Positions 17,211 to 25,012 of a DNA stretch of 64,000 nucleotides are shown piece after piece. The DNA lies in the NCBI GenBank assembly GCA_963705635.1, contig CAVPKH010000003.1:434001-498000 (forward strand). Direction: 5' to 3'. Both the position numbers and the translations under genes were made by a program. This DNA is from VRUE01 sp963705635 (GTDB lineage: Bacteria > Actinomycetota > Thermoleophilia > Solirubrobacterales > 70-9). The notes below the pieces were generated by a model. It worked only from the letters and a program-made list of their open reading frames with translations. It was not told the origin of the DNA and searched no databases. How positions within the stretch are numbered: position 1 is the first letter of the stretch; each line of letters begins with the position of its first letter.

Positions 17211-18115
17211 TATGCCTCCGGCAGGGCCAGCAGTCGCCGTATCTCGGCCGTAAGCGCAGCATGAGTCTCCACATCGAGCTTCTGCTTGATCGAACGCAAC
17301 TGATTGCCGACGGTCTTCGGCGACTTCTCCAGCCGTTCGGCGATGAGCTTCTGCGACCGTCCGTCTCCCGCGAGGTAAGCCACCTCTCGCTCGGCCGGCG
17401 TGAGGCCGAATTCAGACAATCGCCTGAAAGCGTCATCTGGGACCTGGTCGGTTGCTTCCTGGGCAATCACCTGCGCAGAGACCGAAGGCATGGGAGTGCC
17501 CGCGGATGCCCCTGAGACTTCCCTTGGCGGCGCCGCTGCCCTTGCGTCACGATTGACGTCAGCGACGACCATCGTCACCAGCTCGGCCGTCCGGTATGCG
17601 GCGTAAATAGCCACCATCAGCGAGATCACCGCGGCGATGTCCCCGGCTGAGCCGTCGAACAGGAGACTCTGTTGACGAACCAGGAGACCGATCGCGTAAC
17701 CGGCGACGACAACCGAACCCGCTGTCATCGCGCTGAAGATCTCGACCACGGTCGGTGTTCCGACGATCGCGGTTCCAATCACGATGAAGGTCGCGTTCTG
17801 GCGCGCACCGCCAATGACGAGGACGCTCGCCGCCAGGAGAGCCGGGAGAAGAACCCACCATTGCTGCTCACGAAGGCGGCGGTAGCACCATCCGGCCTCG
17901 GCAGCAGCAAGAGCACAAAGCGTCCCGACAACTGCCAATAGGCCGAGACGGATACCGAGCTCATCCTCTACGACGACGATCATCAACACGGCGGGGAGTA
18001 CCAGCAATGCCGCGAGAAACAGTGTCGCTTTGAACATCAGCAGACGCAGTTCCTCGGTGAGATTCCAAAGCTGTTCGCCGCTGTAGGGCACTCCAATTCC
18101 AGAGCGATCAGCCAT
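17210..18115 (-). CDS. Membrane-bound LuxR-type transcriptional regulator (second of tandem pair)
   Basis: 301 residues. Roughly residues 25-195 contain six or so hydrophobic spans (TLFLAALLVLPAVLMIVVV, LLAVVGTLCALAAAEAG, WVLLPALLAASVLVIGG, ATFIVIGTAIVG and others). After a linker, a C-terminal LuxR/GerE helix-turn-helix occupies the last 65 residues (FGLTPAEREVAYLAGDGRSQKLIAERLEKSPKTVGNQ, cited in part). Presumably a membrane sensor with a cytoplasmic DNA-binding domain. The ATG at 18115 overlaps the upstream LuxR gene by 8 bases, so the pair is co-translated. Confidence 0.85.
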   Translation of the reverse strand: MADRSGIGVPYSGEQLWNLTEELRLLMFKATLFLAALLVLPAVLMIVVVEDELGIRLGLLAVVGTLCALAAAEAGWCYRRLREQQWWVLLPALLAASVLVIGGARQNATFIVIGTAIVGTPTVVEIFSAMTAGSVVVAGYAIGLLVRQQSLLFDGSAGDIAAVISLMVAIYAAYRTAELVTMVVADVNRDARAAAPPREVSGASAGTPMPSVSAQVIAQEATDQVPDDAFRRLSEFGLTPAEREVAYLAGDGRSQKLIAERLEKSPKTVGNQLRSIKQKLDVETHAALTAEIRRLLALPEA

Positions 18116-18935
18116 TGCCGATGGACCTCTCCAAATAAACCGCGACAGCTTCCTCTTGGCTGGATACGCCGAGCTTGGCCTTGGCATTGTTGATGTGGGT
18201 CCTGACCGTCGCCCCGGCTATGAAGAAGCGCGCGGCGATCTCTTTACGAGTTTGACCCTGCGCGAGAAGCTCGAGGACTTCGCGCTCACGATTGGTCAAT
18301 CTGGAAGATTTCTCAGCCCAGCCACTACCTTCAGCCGCTTCGGAAACGAGCCCGGCGGCCTGGTCGCCGGGCATTGCCGCCACCACGGGGATCTGTTCGA
18401 TAAACCGGCGGAATCCGAGAACGCCAAACGCGAAGAGCCCACAGCAAGCACTGATCGCGGCAATCTGCTGAACGACGTCGAATGGATACTCGGCTTCGCC
18501 GAGAGCCCCAATGTTCCCACCGATCATCACCCCAGCCACATAGGCAGCGATGGAGATGGCGGCAAAGCCGACCACCTCGCGGCGACGGCAGGTGGCCGCG
18601 GCAACGCCGGCCAACGGTGCGATGCCCATAAAAGCATCCGATTGCGCGTGCCCATCGATTGCATAGGGCAGAACCGTGAATGCGGCAGCCGCCAGTACCC
18701 AGCGTCGGTCTTCGAGCACATCCGGCACCCAGCCGCCCCGCTTGCGGTAGTACTCGGCCGCAACCCAACAGACCAAGAGGAGACCGACTGCCGCAAGGCG
18801 CCGCCCTCGGTCATCTGTGCTGACCAATGCCGGCAGAAACGCGAGGACGGACATCGCAATACCAAGGCGTACGCACAGCTTCAAGGCACGGCCCTTGAAG
18901 CGGTACAGCAACAACTCCCCTGCGCCGATGCCCAT
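18108..18935 (-). CDS. Membrane-bound LuxR-type transcriptional regulator (first of tandem pair)
   Basis: 275 residues. The N-terminal 180 residues hold several spans (LGIAMSVLAFLPALVS, RLAAVGLLLVCWVAAEYY, VLAAAAFTVLPYAI, IAAISACCGLFAFGVLGF). The C-terminal 65 residues are a LuxR HTH (LTNREREVLELLAQGQTRK, then a recognition helix in AGATVRTHINNAKAKLGV). Same architecture as the next gene, with which it overlaps. The ATG at 18935 fits a TACAAT box 11 bases upstream; an in-frame start at 19040 would overlap the divergent gene. Confidence 0.83.
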   Translation of the reverse strand: MGIGAGELLLYRFKGRALKLCVRLGIAMSVLAFLPALVSTDDRGRRLAAVGLLLVCWVAAEYYRKRGGWVPDVLEDRRWVLAAAAFTVLPYAIDGHAQSDAFMGIAPLAGVAAATCRRREVVGFAAISIAAYVAGVMIGGNIGALGEAEYPFDVVQQIAAISACCGLFAFGVLGFRRFIEQIPVVAAMPGDQAAGLVSEAAEGSGWAEKSSRLTNREREVLELLAQGQTRKEIAARFFIAGATVRTHINNAKAKLGVSSQEEAVAVYLERSIGNG

Positions 18936-18946
18936 GCCTGATTTCA

Positions 18947-19000
18947 ATTGTAGATCGGCGCAGGCACAGTCGAGTAATGAAGAATGGCAGGACATAGGCT
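18947..19000. promoter_or_regulatory. Divergent promoters for the LuxR pair and the PD-(D/E)XK gene
   Basis: TACAAT on the minus strand (18947-18952) is 11 bases before ATG 18935. TAGGCT on the plus strand (18995-19000) is 6 bases before ATG 19007. Confidence 0.45.
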
Positions 19001-19006
19001 GACTGG

Positions 19007-19516
19007 ATGAGCAGCGGGATGAAGCGACATCAACTGCCAAAGGACGACAGCGATCTCCTCGCGCTCCACGTCGCCGTCCTCGACGAGTTGCGGGACCGCG
19101 AGATCACTCGCTCCAACAATCTGCCGACCGGCGACTACGCCGAGCATCTGGTCGCTCGGCACTTCGGAGTCGAACTGCAGGCCAACTCCTACAAGGGATT
19201 CGACTTGCGCCTCTCAGATCGGGACCAAACGCGGGTCCAGGTCAAGTCAAGGCGAGTGCGCAAGACGGGCACCTACGGCAACTTCGGCGTGCTTCGAGGG
19301 GTGCATGACTCGACCTTCGCGGATCGCCAGTTCGACGTCGTTGTCGCTGTCGTCTTCGAGTACGACTATGCGCTGCGAGAAGCCTGGTGGCTCCCGTGGA
19401 GGGTCGTCAAGAAATACGCGGCCTTCTCGAAGGCTCATCAGGCGGTCAGATTGACGACGATCAAAGGGCCCATCTGCGATGAGCCCGGCGTCCGCCAGCT
19501 CGACCTCTTGGCCTGA
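19007..19516 (+). CDS. PD-(D/E)XK nuclease-like protein
   Basis: 169 residues. The GDYAEHLVARHFG helix, SYKGFDLRLSDRD strand and TRVQVKSRRVR strand give the order E...D...QxK of the restriction-endonuclease-like fold, as in DUF6998-type proteins. Most likely a small nuclease or nuclease-derived protein found near restriction and mobile elements; no partner methylase is nearby. The ATG follows a TAGGCT box by 6 bases. The 3' end abuts, antisense, an ORF6N relic. Confidence 0.7.
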   Translation: MSSGMKRHQLPKDDSDLLALHVAVLDELRDREITRSNNLPTGDYAEHLVARHFGVELQANSYKGFDLRLSDRDQTRVQVKSRRVRKTGTYGNFGVLRGVHDSTFADRQFDVVVAVVFEYDYALREAWWLPWRVVKKYAAFSKAHQAVRLTTIKGPICDEPGVRQLDLLA

Positions 19517-19893
19517 GGTGCCTTCAGGGCGCGTGAGCCGTCCCAGGCCACTTGACATCACAAATTGTGATTTCAAGCTGTCGAACTCCTCAGTCGACAG
19601 CTGGAACATGAAGTCCGCCGGGAAGCGCTTTTCGTTGCGCCGGACCTGCTGCACGAGCACTCGAGTTTCGACTCCGTAGAGATCGGCGAGATCCTCGTCC
19701 AGCATCACCTGGCGACCTCGGACGACCAGGATCCGCTTCTCGAGATCACAAACTGTGATCTCAAAGCCTCGGCCTCGGCTTTCGTCAGCCGGAACATGAA
19801 GCGAATCACGAGGATCCGCTTCTCGATCGCCAGCAGCCGTGACAACCTCGAGCTCCGTCTGCTCGGCCCCCAGCCGGAGGACTTGGCTGCCAT
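19505..19893 (-). pseudogene. ORF6N-domain relics (phage-antirepressor-like), two degraded copies
   Basis: On the minus strand, 19708 downward reads MLDEDLADLYGVETRVLVQQ, then RRNEKRFPADFMFQLS and LKSQFVMSS, the start of an ORF6N DNA-binding domain. It then loses similarity where it meets the PD-(D/E)XK gene. Upstream, another frame reads AIEKRILVIRFMFRLTKAEAEALRSQFVIS, which is the same domain with its middle deleted. Both SQFV(I/M)S codings contain ATCACAA/TTGTGAT-type palindromes (19557-19571, 19742-19762). ORF6N proteins are typical of phages and prophage remnants. Confidence 0.7.
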
Positions 19894-19928
19894 GTGCGTC
19901 CGGACGCGTGCCATACGTCCCCCGCGTC

Positions 19929-21242
19929 TCAGGCCGCTGCGTAGAGGGACCAGCGACCCGGAATGCCCTTCAGCTCGTGGTCGCCGCGGTCTGAGAAGGT
20001 GAGATCGCTGCCGATCACCAGGTCGCGGACGGTGCCCGAGACGAGGATCTCACTCGCCTCGGCGCGGCTCATGATGCGAGCCGCGAGGTGGACGGCGAGC
20101 CCGGCGACATCGTCGGAGCTGCGCTCGACTTCACCGGTGTGCAGGCCGGCGCGGACGTCGAGGCCCATGCCGCGAGCGTCGACGATCACTTGTTCCGCAC
20201 AGCGAATGCCCTGACCCGGTCCGGTGAAGAGGGCGAGAACGCCATCGCCGGTGGTCTTGATCGTCTCCCCGCCGAGGGCCGTGACGGCCGCCCTCGTGTC
20301 CCGGAAATGGCGGTCAAGCACGCCTGACCAAGCTCGGTCCCCGCTACGCGCCGCATGCCTGGTCGAGTCGACCAGGTCTGTGAACAGAACGGTGGCCAGG
20401 ATCCGCTTGGTTGCCGAGGCGGGCGCGGTCCCGGTGACGAACTCCTCGATGATGCCCGCGATTTCCTCGGTGTCGAGCGCGAAGGCGTTCGCTGAGTTGC
20501 CGGAAACCTCCCGATACCTCGCTCCCGGGATCAGCTCGACGAACTCGCGGACAGAGGCGACAGGGAGCATCCGCAGGGCGGGCGGGTGGAGGACCAGGGT
20601 GGGAGCCTGGACGAGCGGCAGGACATCGCGGATGTCGGTGATCAACTGCATTCGCAGAATTCGAGCAGCCTGCCGTGGCGTGGCAGATGTCTGCATGTAG
20701 CGTCTGAGGCGGTCCATTCGTATGGGGTCATCCACCCAGTCGGGGGCCCAAAGGCGAAGGAGATCTGCGCTCGGGTAATCGATGAGCTCGGCGAGGGTCT
20801 GCTCCAACGACTCGACGACGAACTCCGTGGTGGTGGCGAGGCCTTTCGCCCAGGGGGAAATTGCGATCAGCCCACCCACACGCTGCGGTCGGGTGGCGGC
20901 GAGCAACGCGAGCGAGCGGGCGCCGTCGAGGCTCCCCATCAAGACGGGCTGCTCGGAGCCCGCTGCGTCAATTACCGCCAACGCGTCGTCCGCGTGGGCT
21001 TCGAGCGTCAGGTCGTCCCGAATCGGATCGGACAGTCCGGTGTCCCGCCGATCAAAACGGATCACCCGCGCGAACCCGCCGAGGCGCTCGAAGAATCGGG
21101 CGGCCTCAGGGATGCCCCAAACCGTCTCGAGGTTCGAGGCGACTCCGCTGTTGAACACGAGGTCGCGATCACCCGAACCGTGCACCTGATAGGCGATGGC
21201 CAGCTCGCCGCTGCGCGCGTACCGGGTCCGAGGGCGATCCAT
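19929..21242 (-). CDS. Alpha/beta-hydrolase-like and adenylate/guanylate cyclase fusion
   Basis: 437 residues, like the mycobacterial Rv1900c type. About 1-270 is an alpha/beta-hydrolase fold, but the nucleophile elbow reads GSLDGA, where family members have GxSxGG, so the catalytic serine appears lost. About 280-437 is a class III cyclase domain: metal aspartates in VLFTDLVDSTRHA and TTGDGVLALF, lysine in GGETIKTT, and HLAARIMSRA near the transition-state arginine. It probably makes cAMP; the hydrolase half is likely a ligand sensor (inference). TAGATT lies 6 bases before ATG 21242. Confidence 0.85.
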   Translation of the reverse strand: MDRPRTRYARSGELAIAYQVHGSGDRDLVFNSGVASNLETVWGIPEAARFFERLGGFARVIRFDRRDTGLSDPIRDDLTLEAHADDALAVIDAAGSEQPVLMGSLDGARSLALLAATRPQRVGGLIAISPWAKGLATTTEFVVESLEQTLAELIDYPSADLLRLWAPDWVDDPIRMDRLRRYMQTSATPRQAARILRMQLITDIRDVLPLVQAPTLVLHPPALRMLPVASVREFVELIPGARYREVSGNSANAFALDTEEIAGIIEEFVTGTAPASATKRILATVLFTDLVDSTRHAARSGDRAWSGVLDRHFRDTRAAVTALGGETIKTTGDGVLALFTGPGQGIRCAEQVIVDARGMGLDVRAGLHTGEVERSSDDVAGLAVHLAARIMSRAEASEILVSGTVRDLVIGSDLTFSDRGDHELKGIPGRWSLYAAA

Positions 21243-21248
21243 CAGGCG

Positions 21249-21254
21249 AATCTA
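21249..21254 (-). promoter_or_regulatory. -10 box (TAGATT) of the cyclase gene
   Basis: TAGATT on the minus strand is 6 bases before ATG 21242. Confidence 0.45.
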
Positions 21255-21300
21255 TCCAACGCGGGGCGAGGGCCCAGACACTTTGAGAATCGAGGAGGTA

Positions 21301-21334
21301 GGGCCAGGACCGCTTGCTGAAGCGGTCCTGGCCC
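21301..21334. repeat. Palindrome I: 15-bp perfect hairpin with 4-base loop
   Basis: Arms 21301-21315 and 21320-21334 pair perfectly around GCTG. It lies upstream of the cyclase gene, so it is not that gene's terminator. It forms the first part of repeat R1. Confidence 0.75.
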
Positions 21335-21361
21335 ACCGTCCGTATCACCCGCGTATCACGG
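21311..21361 (+). repeat. Repeat R1: hairpin half plus paired GTATCAC heptamers
   Basis: CGCTTGCTGAAGCGGT, 15 bases, GTATCAC-CCGC-GTATCAC, GG. A related copy (R2) lies in the same orientation at 23124-23173 with one base less in the spacer. The pair brackets 1.8 kb and looks like old recombination sites. Confidence 0.6.
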
Positions 21362-21724
21362 ACTCCGATTGAATCGACGGTGGGCGATCTCGTAAACGCT
21401 CGGCTCCACTGCTGCGCGGGATGACGCTCGCCGATGGCGGATGAGGACGAGCGCTGGCTTCGCAGCTTCCTCGTCACCGGCCAGGACGGCTCCCCACTGC
21501 CGGCGGGGCGGAGAATGTAGAACTTCACGCAGCCACCAAGGCGAGTCCCGTCGTGGCCTTCCTCTTCGCAGCGCCGCAGCCACTCGAGGGGGCACGCCGT
21601 CGCGTCTGATCTCTGCGACCACCGGCTCGATCGCGGCCCTCGCCGCCCTCGTGCAACGAACGAGATCCCTCGGCAAGAACCTCGTCTACCACGCGGACTT
21701 CGAAGCGCGGACCCGCGCCCGCAC
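21362..21724. other. Stretch without a confident gene, degraded coding on the minus strand
   Basis: Minus-strand frames give patches that look protein-like in different phases (FEVRVVDEVLAEGSR near 21700, RAAIEPVVAEIRRDGVP near 21600, KFYILRPAGSGEPSW near 21500) but no single frame spans them. I read this as the remains of a short gene downstream of the 69-residue protein, broken by frameshifts. Family not recognised. Confidence 0.35.
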
Positions 21725-21734
21725 TCACCGCCGG

Positions 21735-21944
21735 CTATCCCTCGCCGTCGGTCGGCAACGAACCGAAGTGCCGGTCGAAATCCTCGCGGCTCATCGGGGT
21801 AGTCCCCGTTCGTTTGCGGATCTCCTCAATCAAAGTCGCCTTGGATGGCCAATCCGGCGCGTAAATGAGCCTCGCCTCCGCCGCTTCCTCCTCGGTCATC
21901 GCCTTAACTTGCTCGATTAGCTCAGCCTTGGTCATGAAAGGCAT
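21735..21944 (-). CDS. Small hypothetical protein (69 aa), antitoxin-like context
   Basis: MPFMTKAELIEQVKAMTEEEAAEARLIYA continues to a charged helix-rich 69-residue protein with no membrane span (quoted piecewise). Size and charge resemble small antitoxins or addiction-module proteins, and the frame just downstream is degraded, but no known family is recognised. It lies antisense to the 5' flank of the 22033 gene. Confidence 0.45.
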   Translation of the reverse strand: MPFMTKAELIEQVKAMTEEEAAEARLIYAPDWPSKATLIEEIRKRTGTTPMSREDFDRHFGSLPTDGEG

Positions 21945-22019
21945 CGTAGCCCCCGCGCTCCTTGAATACGTCGGCGATAGGGCTACTTCCAAGAGCAAGT
22001 CGTCTCCGCCTCGTCCCAT

Positions 22020-22025
22020 TAGGCT
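22020..22025 (+). promoter_or_regulatory. -10 box (TAGGCT) before the HEPN-like gene
   Basis: TAGGCT is 7 bases before GTG 22033, nearly the same box and spacing as at 18995 before ATG 19007. This supports the GTG start. Confidence 0.4.
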
Positions 22026-22032
22026 CTCGCAG

Positions 22033-23061
22033 GTGCGGCTGCAAATGACATTTTCGACCCATGGGGCTTGGGGATCGGGGATGGGGGTCCTCCAATTGCC
22101 GATGGAGATCGACCTCGATCCCTACGGCAAGTTCAAGATTGAAGAATGGTCGTGGGCAGGCACGAAAAAGATCCCCGGTTCTGATTCAGACCCCATTCGC
22201 AATCTTGTTGTGATTGTCGCTGAGCGAGAGGTTGATCCTGCGGGCTTGACGCTAGAGGAGGATCCCATATTGCAGTGGGAAGACTCAAGCGGGGTTGCTC
22301 ATCCTGCCATGGCAGTCGCATGCCCTGAGATCGGTGAACTCACAGAAGGTGCGGGGTTGTTGTTCGGAGCAATTGGCTTTGCGATTGGCATAGCTCTTCC
22401 GTTCGGTTCTCATATGAGTCCGGACTGCCCGAATCGATATCTACCGGACTGCAAAAAAGACGAAGATCTCTTGAAGAGCTTGGGCGATCAGCCGAGAATG
22501 CCGCTGCTAGGCAGAACCGGCGTTGAGGTTTTCGAGGGCGGCGATATAGACGCAGATTTCGTAAGAGAGCTCGCCCGCAGGCAAGCGGTACGGATCTATC
22601 CTGAGGCACTCCACGACATCAGCGCTACTGCAACGTTCAGGGATCTCTGGCGAACGCTGGAACTGGCTTTCCAAGCAGAAGGAAAGGAACTCACCAAACT
22701 GCTCGCGGAATTCGGTCCCGCCAAAAGACTTGGCTTCGACCTGAATGAGCTTGAGAATCTCAGGTCGATCCGCGGCCAAATCAGCCACGCCTCATCCAGA
22801 CTGGGACCTCGCGATGTCTCTAGATCCGAAAGCGCCGCGAATCAATCCCTGGGTCGGCTCTGGAGCTTGGTTGACTGGGTGATCCTCTCCAAGAAGGATG
22901 CTTCCCAATCCCTAGAGGTCGAGGAACTTCGACCCCTAAATGCATTCATTAGGCGCGATGGAAGTACCCAGATTGAACAGCATGTAGGCAACCCGGAAAC
23001 GTGGCGAATCGCTTACGGCCGGGGTGGCAGTTCTCGCTTTAATGCGCCTAAGGACGAGTGA
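22033..23061 (+). CDS. HEPN-like hypothetical protein, likely horizontally acquired
   Basis: 342 residues, visibly richer in A/T codons than flanking genes. The N-terminal half is mixed beta (LQLPMEIDLDPYGKFKIEEW) with a short hydrophobic segment LLFGAIGFAIGIALPFG. The C-terminal half is helical with LNELENLRSIRGQISH: R247-x4-H252 fits the Rx4-6H motif of HEPN ribonucleases seen in ApeA-like defence proteins. No family match is certain. It sits alone between repeats R1 and R2, as expected for an inserted cargo gene. GTG 22033 is preferred over ATG 22045 by the TAGGCT box. Confidence 0.6.
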   Translation: MRLQMTFSTHGAWGSGMGVLQLPMEIDLDPYGKFKIEEWSWAGTKKIPGSDSDPIRNLVVIVAEREVDPAGLTLEEDPILQWEDSSGVAHPAMAVACPEIGELTEGAGLLFGAIGFAIGIALPFGSHMSPDCPNRYLPDCKKDEDLLKSLGDQPRMPLLGRTGVEVFEGGDIDADFVRELARRQAVRIYPEALHDISATATFRDLWRTLELAFQAEGKELTKLLAEFGPAKRLGFDLNELENLRSIRGQISHASSRLGPRDVSRSESAANQSLGRLWSLVDWVILSKKDASQSLEVEELRPLNAFIRRDGSTQIEQHVGNPETWRIAYGRGGSSRFNAPKDE

Positions 23062-23123
23062 AGTTTGCTCTCAGCGGGAGCCCCTTACCCACTGGGCGGC
23101 GACTATATCGGGAAGGTAGGAAT

Positions 23124-23173
23124 CGCTTGCTGGAGCGGTTTCATTCGCCCGAAGTATCACTCTCATATCACGG
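23124..23173 (+). repeat. Repeat R2, related to R1
   Basis: CGCTTGCTGGAGCGGT, 14 bases, GTATCAC-TCTC-ATATCAC, GG. Matches R1 (21311-21361) in order, orientation and spacing within one base. Part of the 23062-23320 non-coding stretch, in which I see nothing else. Confidence 0.55.
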
Positions 23174-23320
23174 TTCACGCTTCATGAACTGCCTTCTCAA
23201 GCTCACGATGCGCGTGGCGACTTTCTGGTCGAAGCGCCGTTGCGCCCGCTTCATCTTCGTGTGCAGCGATGCTGCCCACGATACCGCGAGGAAATGCCTG
23301 CCTAAGCACGGCCGAAGGGT

Positions 23321-23707
23321 TTGCCCGTCAGCGCCCTAGATCATTGGCAACCACGTCGCTGTAGCGAGTGCGAATCTCTGCTCACGAAGTCGGCCGCAGG
23401 GACCGTGTGCCGCGAGTGCCTCGATGAGCGTCGGACGAAATGCATCTCCTGCGGGTCAGACATCTCGGCGCTTTACAAAATGTGCTTGCTCTGCCACCGC
23501 TCCAAGGTCTGCGATGAGGCGGCAAGAACTCAAACAGCGCGGGCGCAGCGGCGAGGATGCCGCCGCCTTGTTCCGTCGAGAGGCGTGGCAAGCAGAACGC
23601 AAAGCGTCGTTGCCGAACTTCGGGAGTGGGCCGACGAAGCGGACTCCGATGCCCTTGCTGGGTCAGAGCCGGTGCCTCAGATGAGCAGATCCGGCGACGA
23701 ACGGTAG
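23321..23707 (+). CDS. Possible small zinc-ribbon protein
   Basis: 128 codons from a TTG. The first half has two CxxC pairs twice (RRCSECESLLTK, TVCRECLDE, TKCISCGSD, KMCLLCHRSK), a clear double zinc-ribbon spacing that rarely arises by chance. The second half is Arg-rich and may be out of frame. No good ribosome site. It could be a real small gene or a relic within the degraded island. Confidence 0.4.
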   Translation: MPVSALDHWQPRRCSECESLLTKSAAGTVCRECLDERRTKCISCGSDISALYKMCLLCHRSKVCDEAARTQTARAQRRGCRRLVPSRGVASRTQSVVAELREWADEADSDALAGSEPVPQMSRSGDER

Positions 23708-24404
23708 GCCGACCACCCCCGCAAGGGGTGGCCCAAGCCCCTAGCTAGGGGTCTCGACCCCCTCTGCCTCCCATCTTCGAGGGCGCATCGCAAGTTCTCG
23801 TACTCGTCGGTGATGTGGCTCGCGTCAAGCCCAAAGCCCCCAAGCTGGACAGCGATGAGCTTCGTCATCTCATGGAGCGCTCGCTGGTTTTCAATCGCGC
23901 CCGCTTCCCAGACGGGCTGCTCGATCCCCCCGAGGTCACCGAGCCGACCAATGCGCGAGGACAGCAGGCCGATGGTGACGTCAGGAACATGGCGAGAAAC
24001 CACTGCTCCGGCGACTCATCAAGTAGGAACGGCCCAATGGGGATAACGATTGACATGTCCTCGCTCCCCTCCTCTCGCTTCCCGTAGGCACCGAGCCTGG
24101 CGGCGGCGAAGCGGGGATGCCCTGACTCGCTGAAGTGACCGTAGACCTCGTCAAAAGACTCCCGACCGAGACGTTTGCGTACTGCGCTCGGTGAGAACTC
24201 CTTGCGCCCCTCCTCCGTCTCTTCCCAGCGCTCCGCCTCCCCCTGCACGGTCGCTAGAAGCTCAACGAGGTCAAGGGTCTCGTAGCCAGTGCGAAGGGTG
24301 TTGTATGCCTGGGGAGAAGTAGCCGTGTGTCAGCAGGTGAAGGGTCGCGAACAAGTCATTCATCGCCCCCACAAGAAGCTGCCGAACGGCGAAGTGAGCC
24401 ACGG
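23677..24404 (-). pseudogene. HEPN-like (DUF5677-like) gene, at least two frameshifts, truncated by integrase fragment
   Basis: Three minus-strand frames, read in order, make one plausible helical protein: VRQLLVGAMNDLFATLHLLTHGYF, then NTLRTGYETLDLVELLA with ESFDEVYGHFSESGHPRF, then HVPDVTIGLLSSRIGRLGDL and AIENQRALHEMTKLIAVQL (quoted in pieces). The repeated helical, Gly-His layout resembles DUF5677/AbiV-type HEPN proteins; this is an impression. Its 5' end stops where the integrase fragment begins near 24401, so a deletion or insertion joined the two. Confidence 0.5.
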
Positions 24405-24757
24405 TGCTCGTAGCCCCCTACCTCCTCGACCTCCTACGCGAGCACCGGAAAGGCAAGGCGAGCGCGTCTGGGCTCGAAAAGCTCGTCTTCCGCAGTCCCG
24501 AAGGGTTCATGCTGAACCGCCACAACGTTCGCCGCCGCGGCCACGACGCAGCGCTTAAGGACGCTGGCCTTCCCTCTAAGGTGCGCCTCCACGATCTGCG
24601 CCACACCGCCGCGACGCTCTGGCTGGCTGCGGGCGAGTCGATCTACTTCGTCCAGCAGCAACTCGGCCACGCCGATATTCAGACGACGATCGACCAGTAC
24701 GGGCATCCGGACAAGCAGGCTCACCGGGAAGCCGCGGCGCGGGCCGCTTCTTGGTGA
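24401..24757 (+). pseudogene. Tyrosine recombinase/integrase, C-terminal catalytic fragment
   Basis: About 118 residues. It starts inside a phage-type integrase at the (R)TVLVAPYLLDLLREHR segment and retains LHDLRHTAATLWLAAG (H-x-x-R), QQLGHADIQTTIDQYGH (H and the Tyr nucleophile). The N-terminal DNA-binding domains and the first catalytic Arg are missing, so it is inactive. It is followed 27 bases later by the GGTACC repeat pair, the usual neighbourhood of an integration site. Confidence 0.88.
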
Positions 24758-24783
24758 CGAGAGGCCGCTTCGGAATAGCTGTT

Positions 24784-24801
24784 GGTACCGCCGCTGGTAC
24801 C
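24784..24801. repeat. Paired hexamers GGTACC-N6-GGTACC (copy 1)
   Basis: GGTACC at 24784 and 24796 spaced by GCCGCT. The same arrangement occurs at 30544-30561 and, with one degenerate half, at 27048-27065. Candidate recombinase-binding or attachment sequence. The rest of 24758-25012 shows only a TATGGT box (24998-25003) 9 bases before the next start. Confidence 0.6.
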
Positions 24802-25012
24802 AAGAAAAACGTCAGAATCCGATCCAGCCTGCTCGACTCGGCTCCCGAAGCGGTCTCCGGCGATGTAGCGACTACCTCATGACCACTCGGCAACGGACCG
24901 AGTGCAGCCCTCACGCACCGGCGCGCAGGTCGATCTCGCCTCTCAAAACCTGCAAATTCGCCATTTTCGGCGTGGCTTTTGGCGCCGCCACACCGCTTAT
25001 GGTTAGAGGTCT

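Noticed and set aside
23058..23339. Open frame overlapping the end of the HEPN-like gene
   Set aside because: Composition looks random, it crosses repeat R2, and no start signal or family motif is visible.
23710..23756. Two short GC hairpins (CCACCCC/GGGGTGG and around CTAG)
   Set aside because: Arms are short and sequence is low in complexity; not comparable to the 14-29 bp palindromes, and inside a relic.
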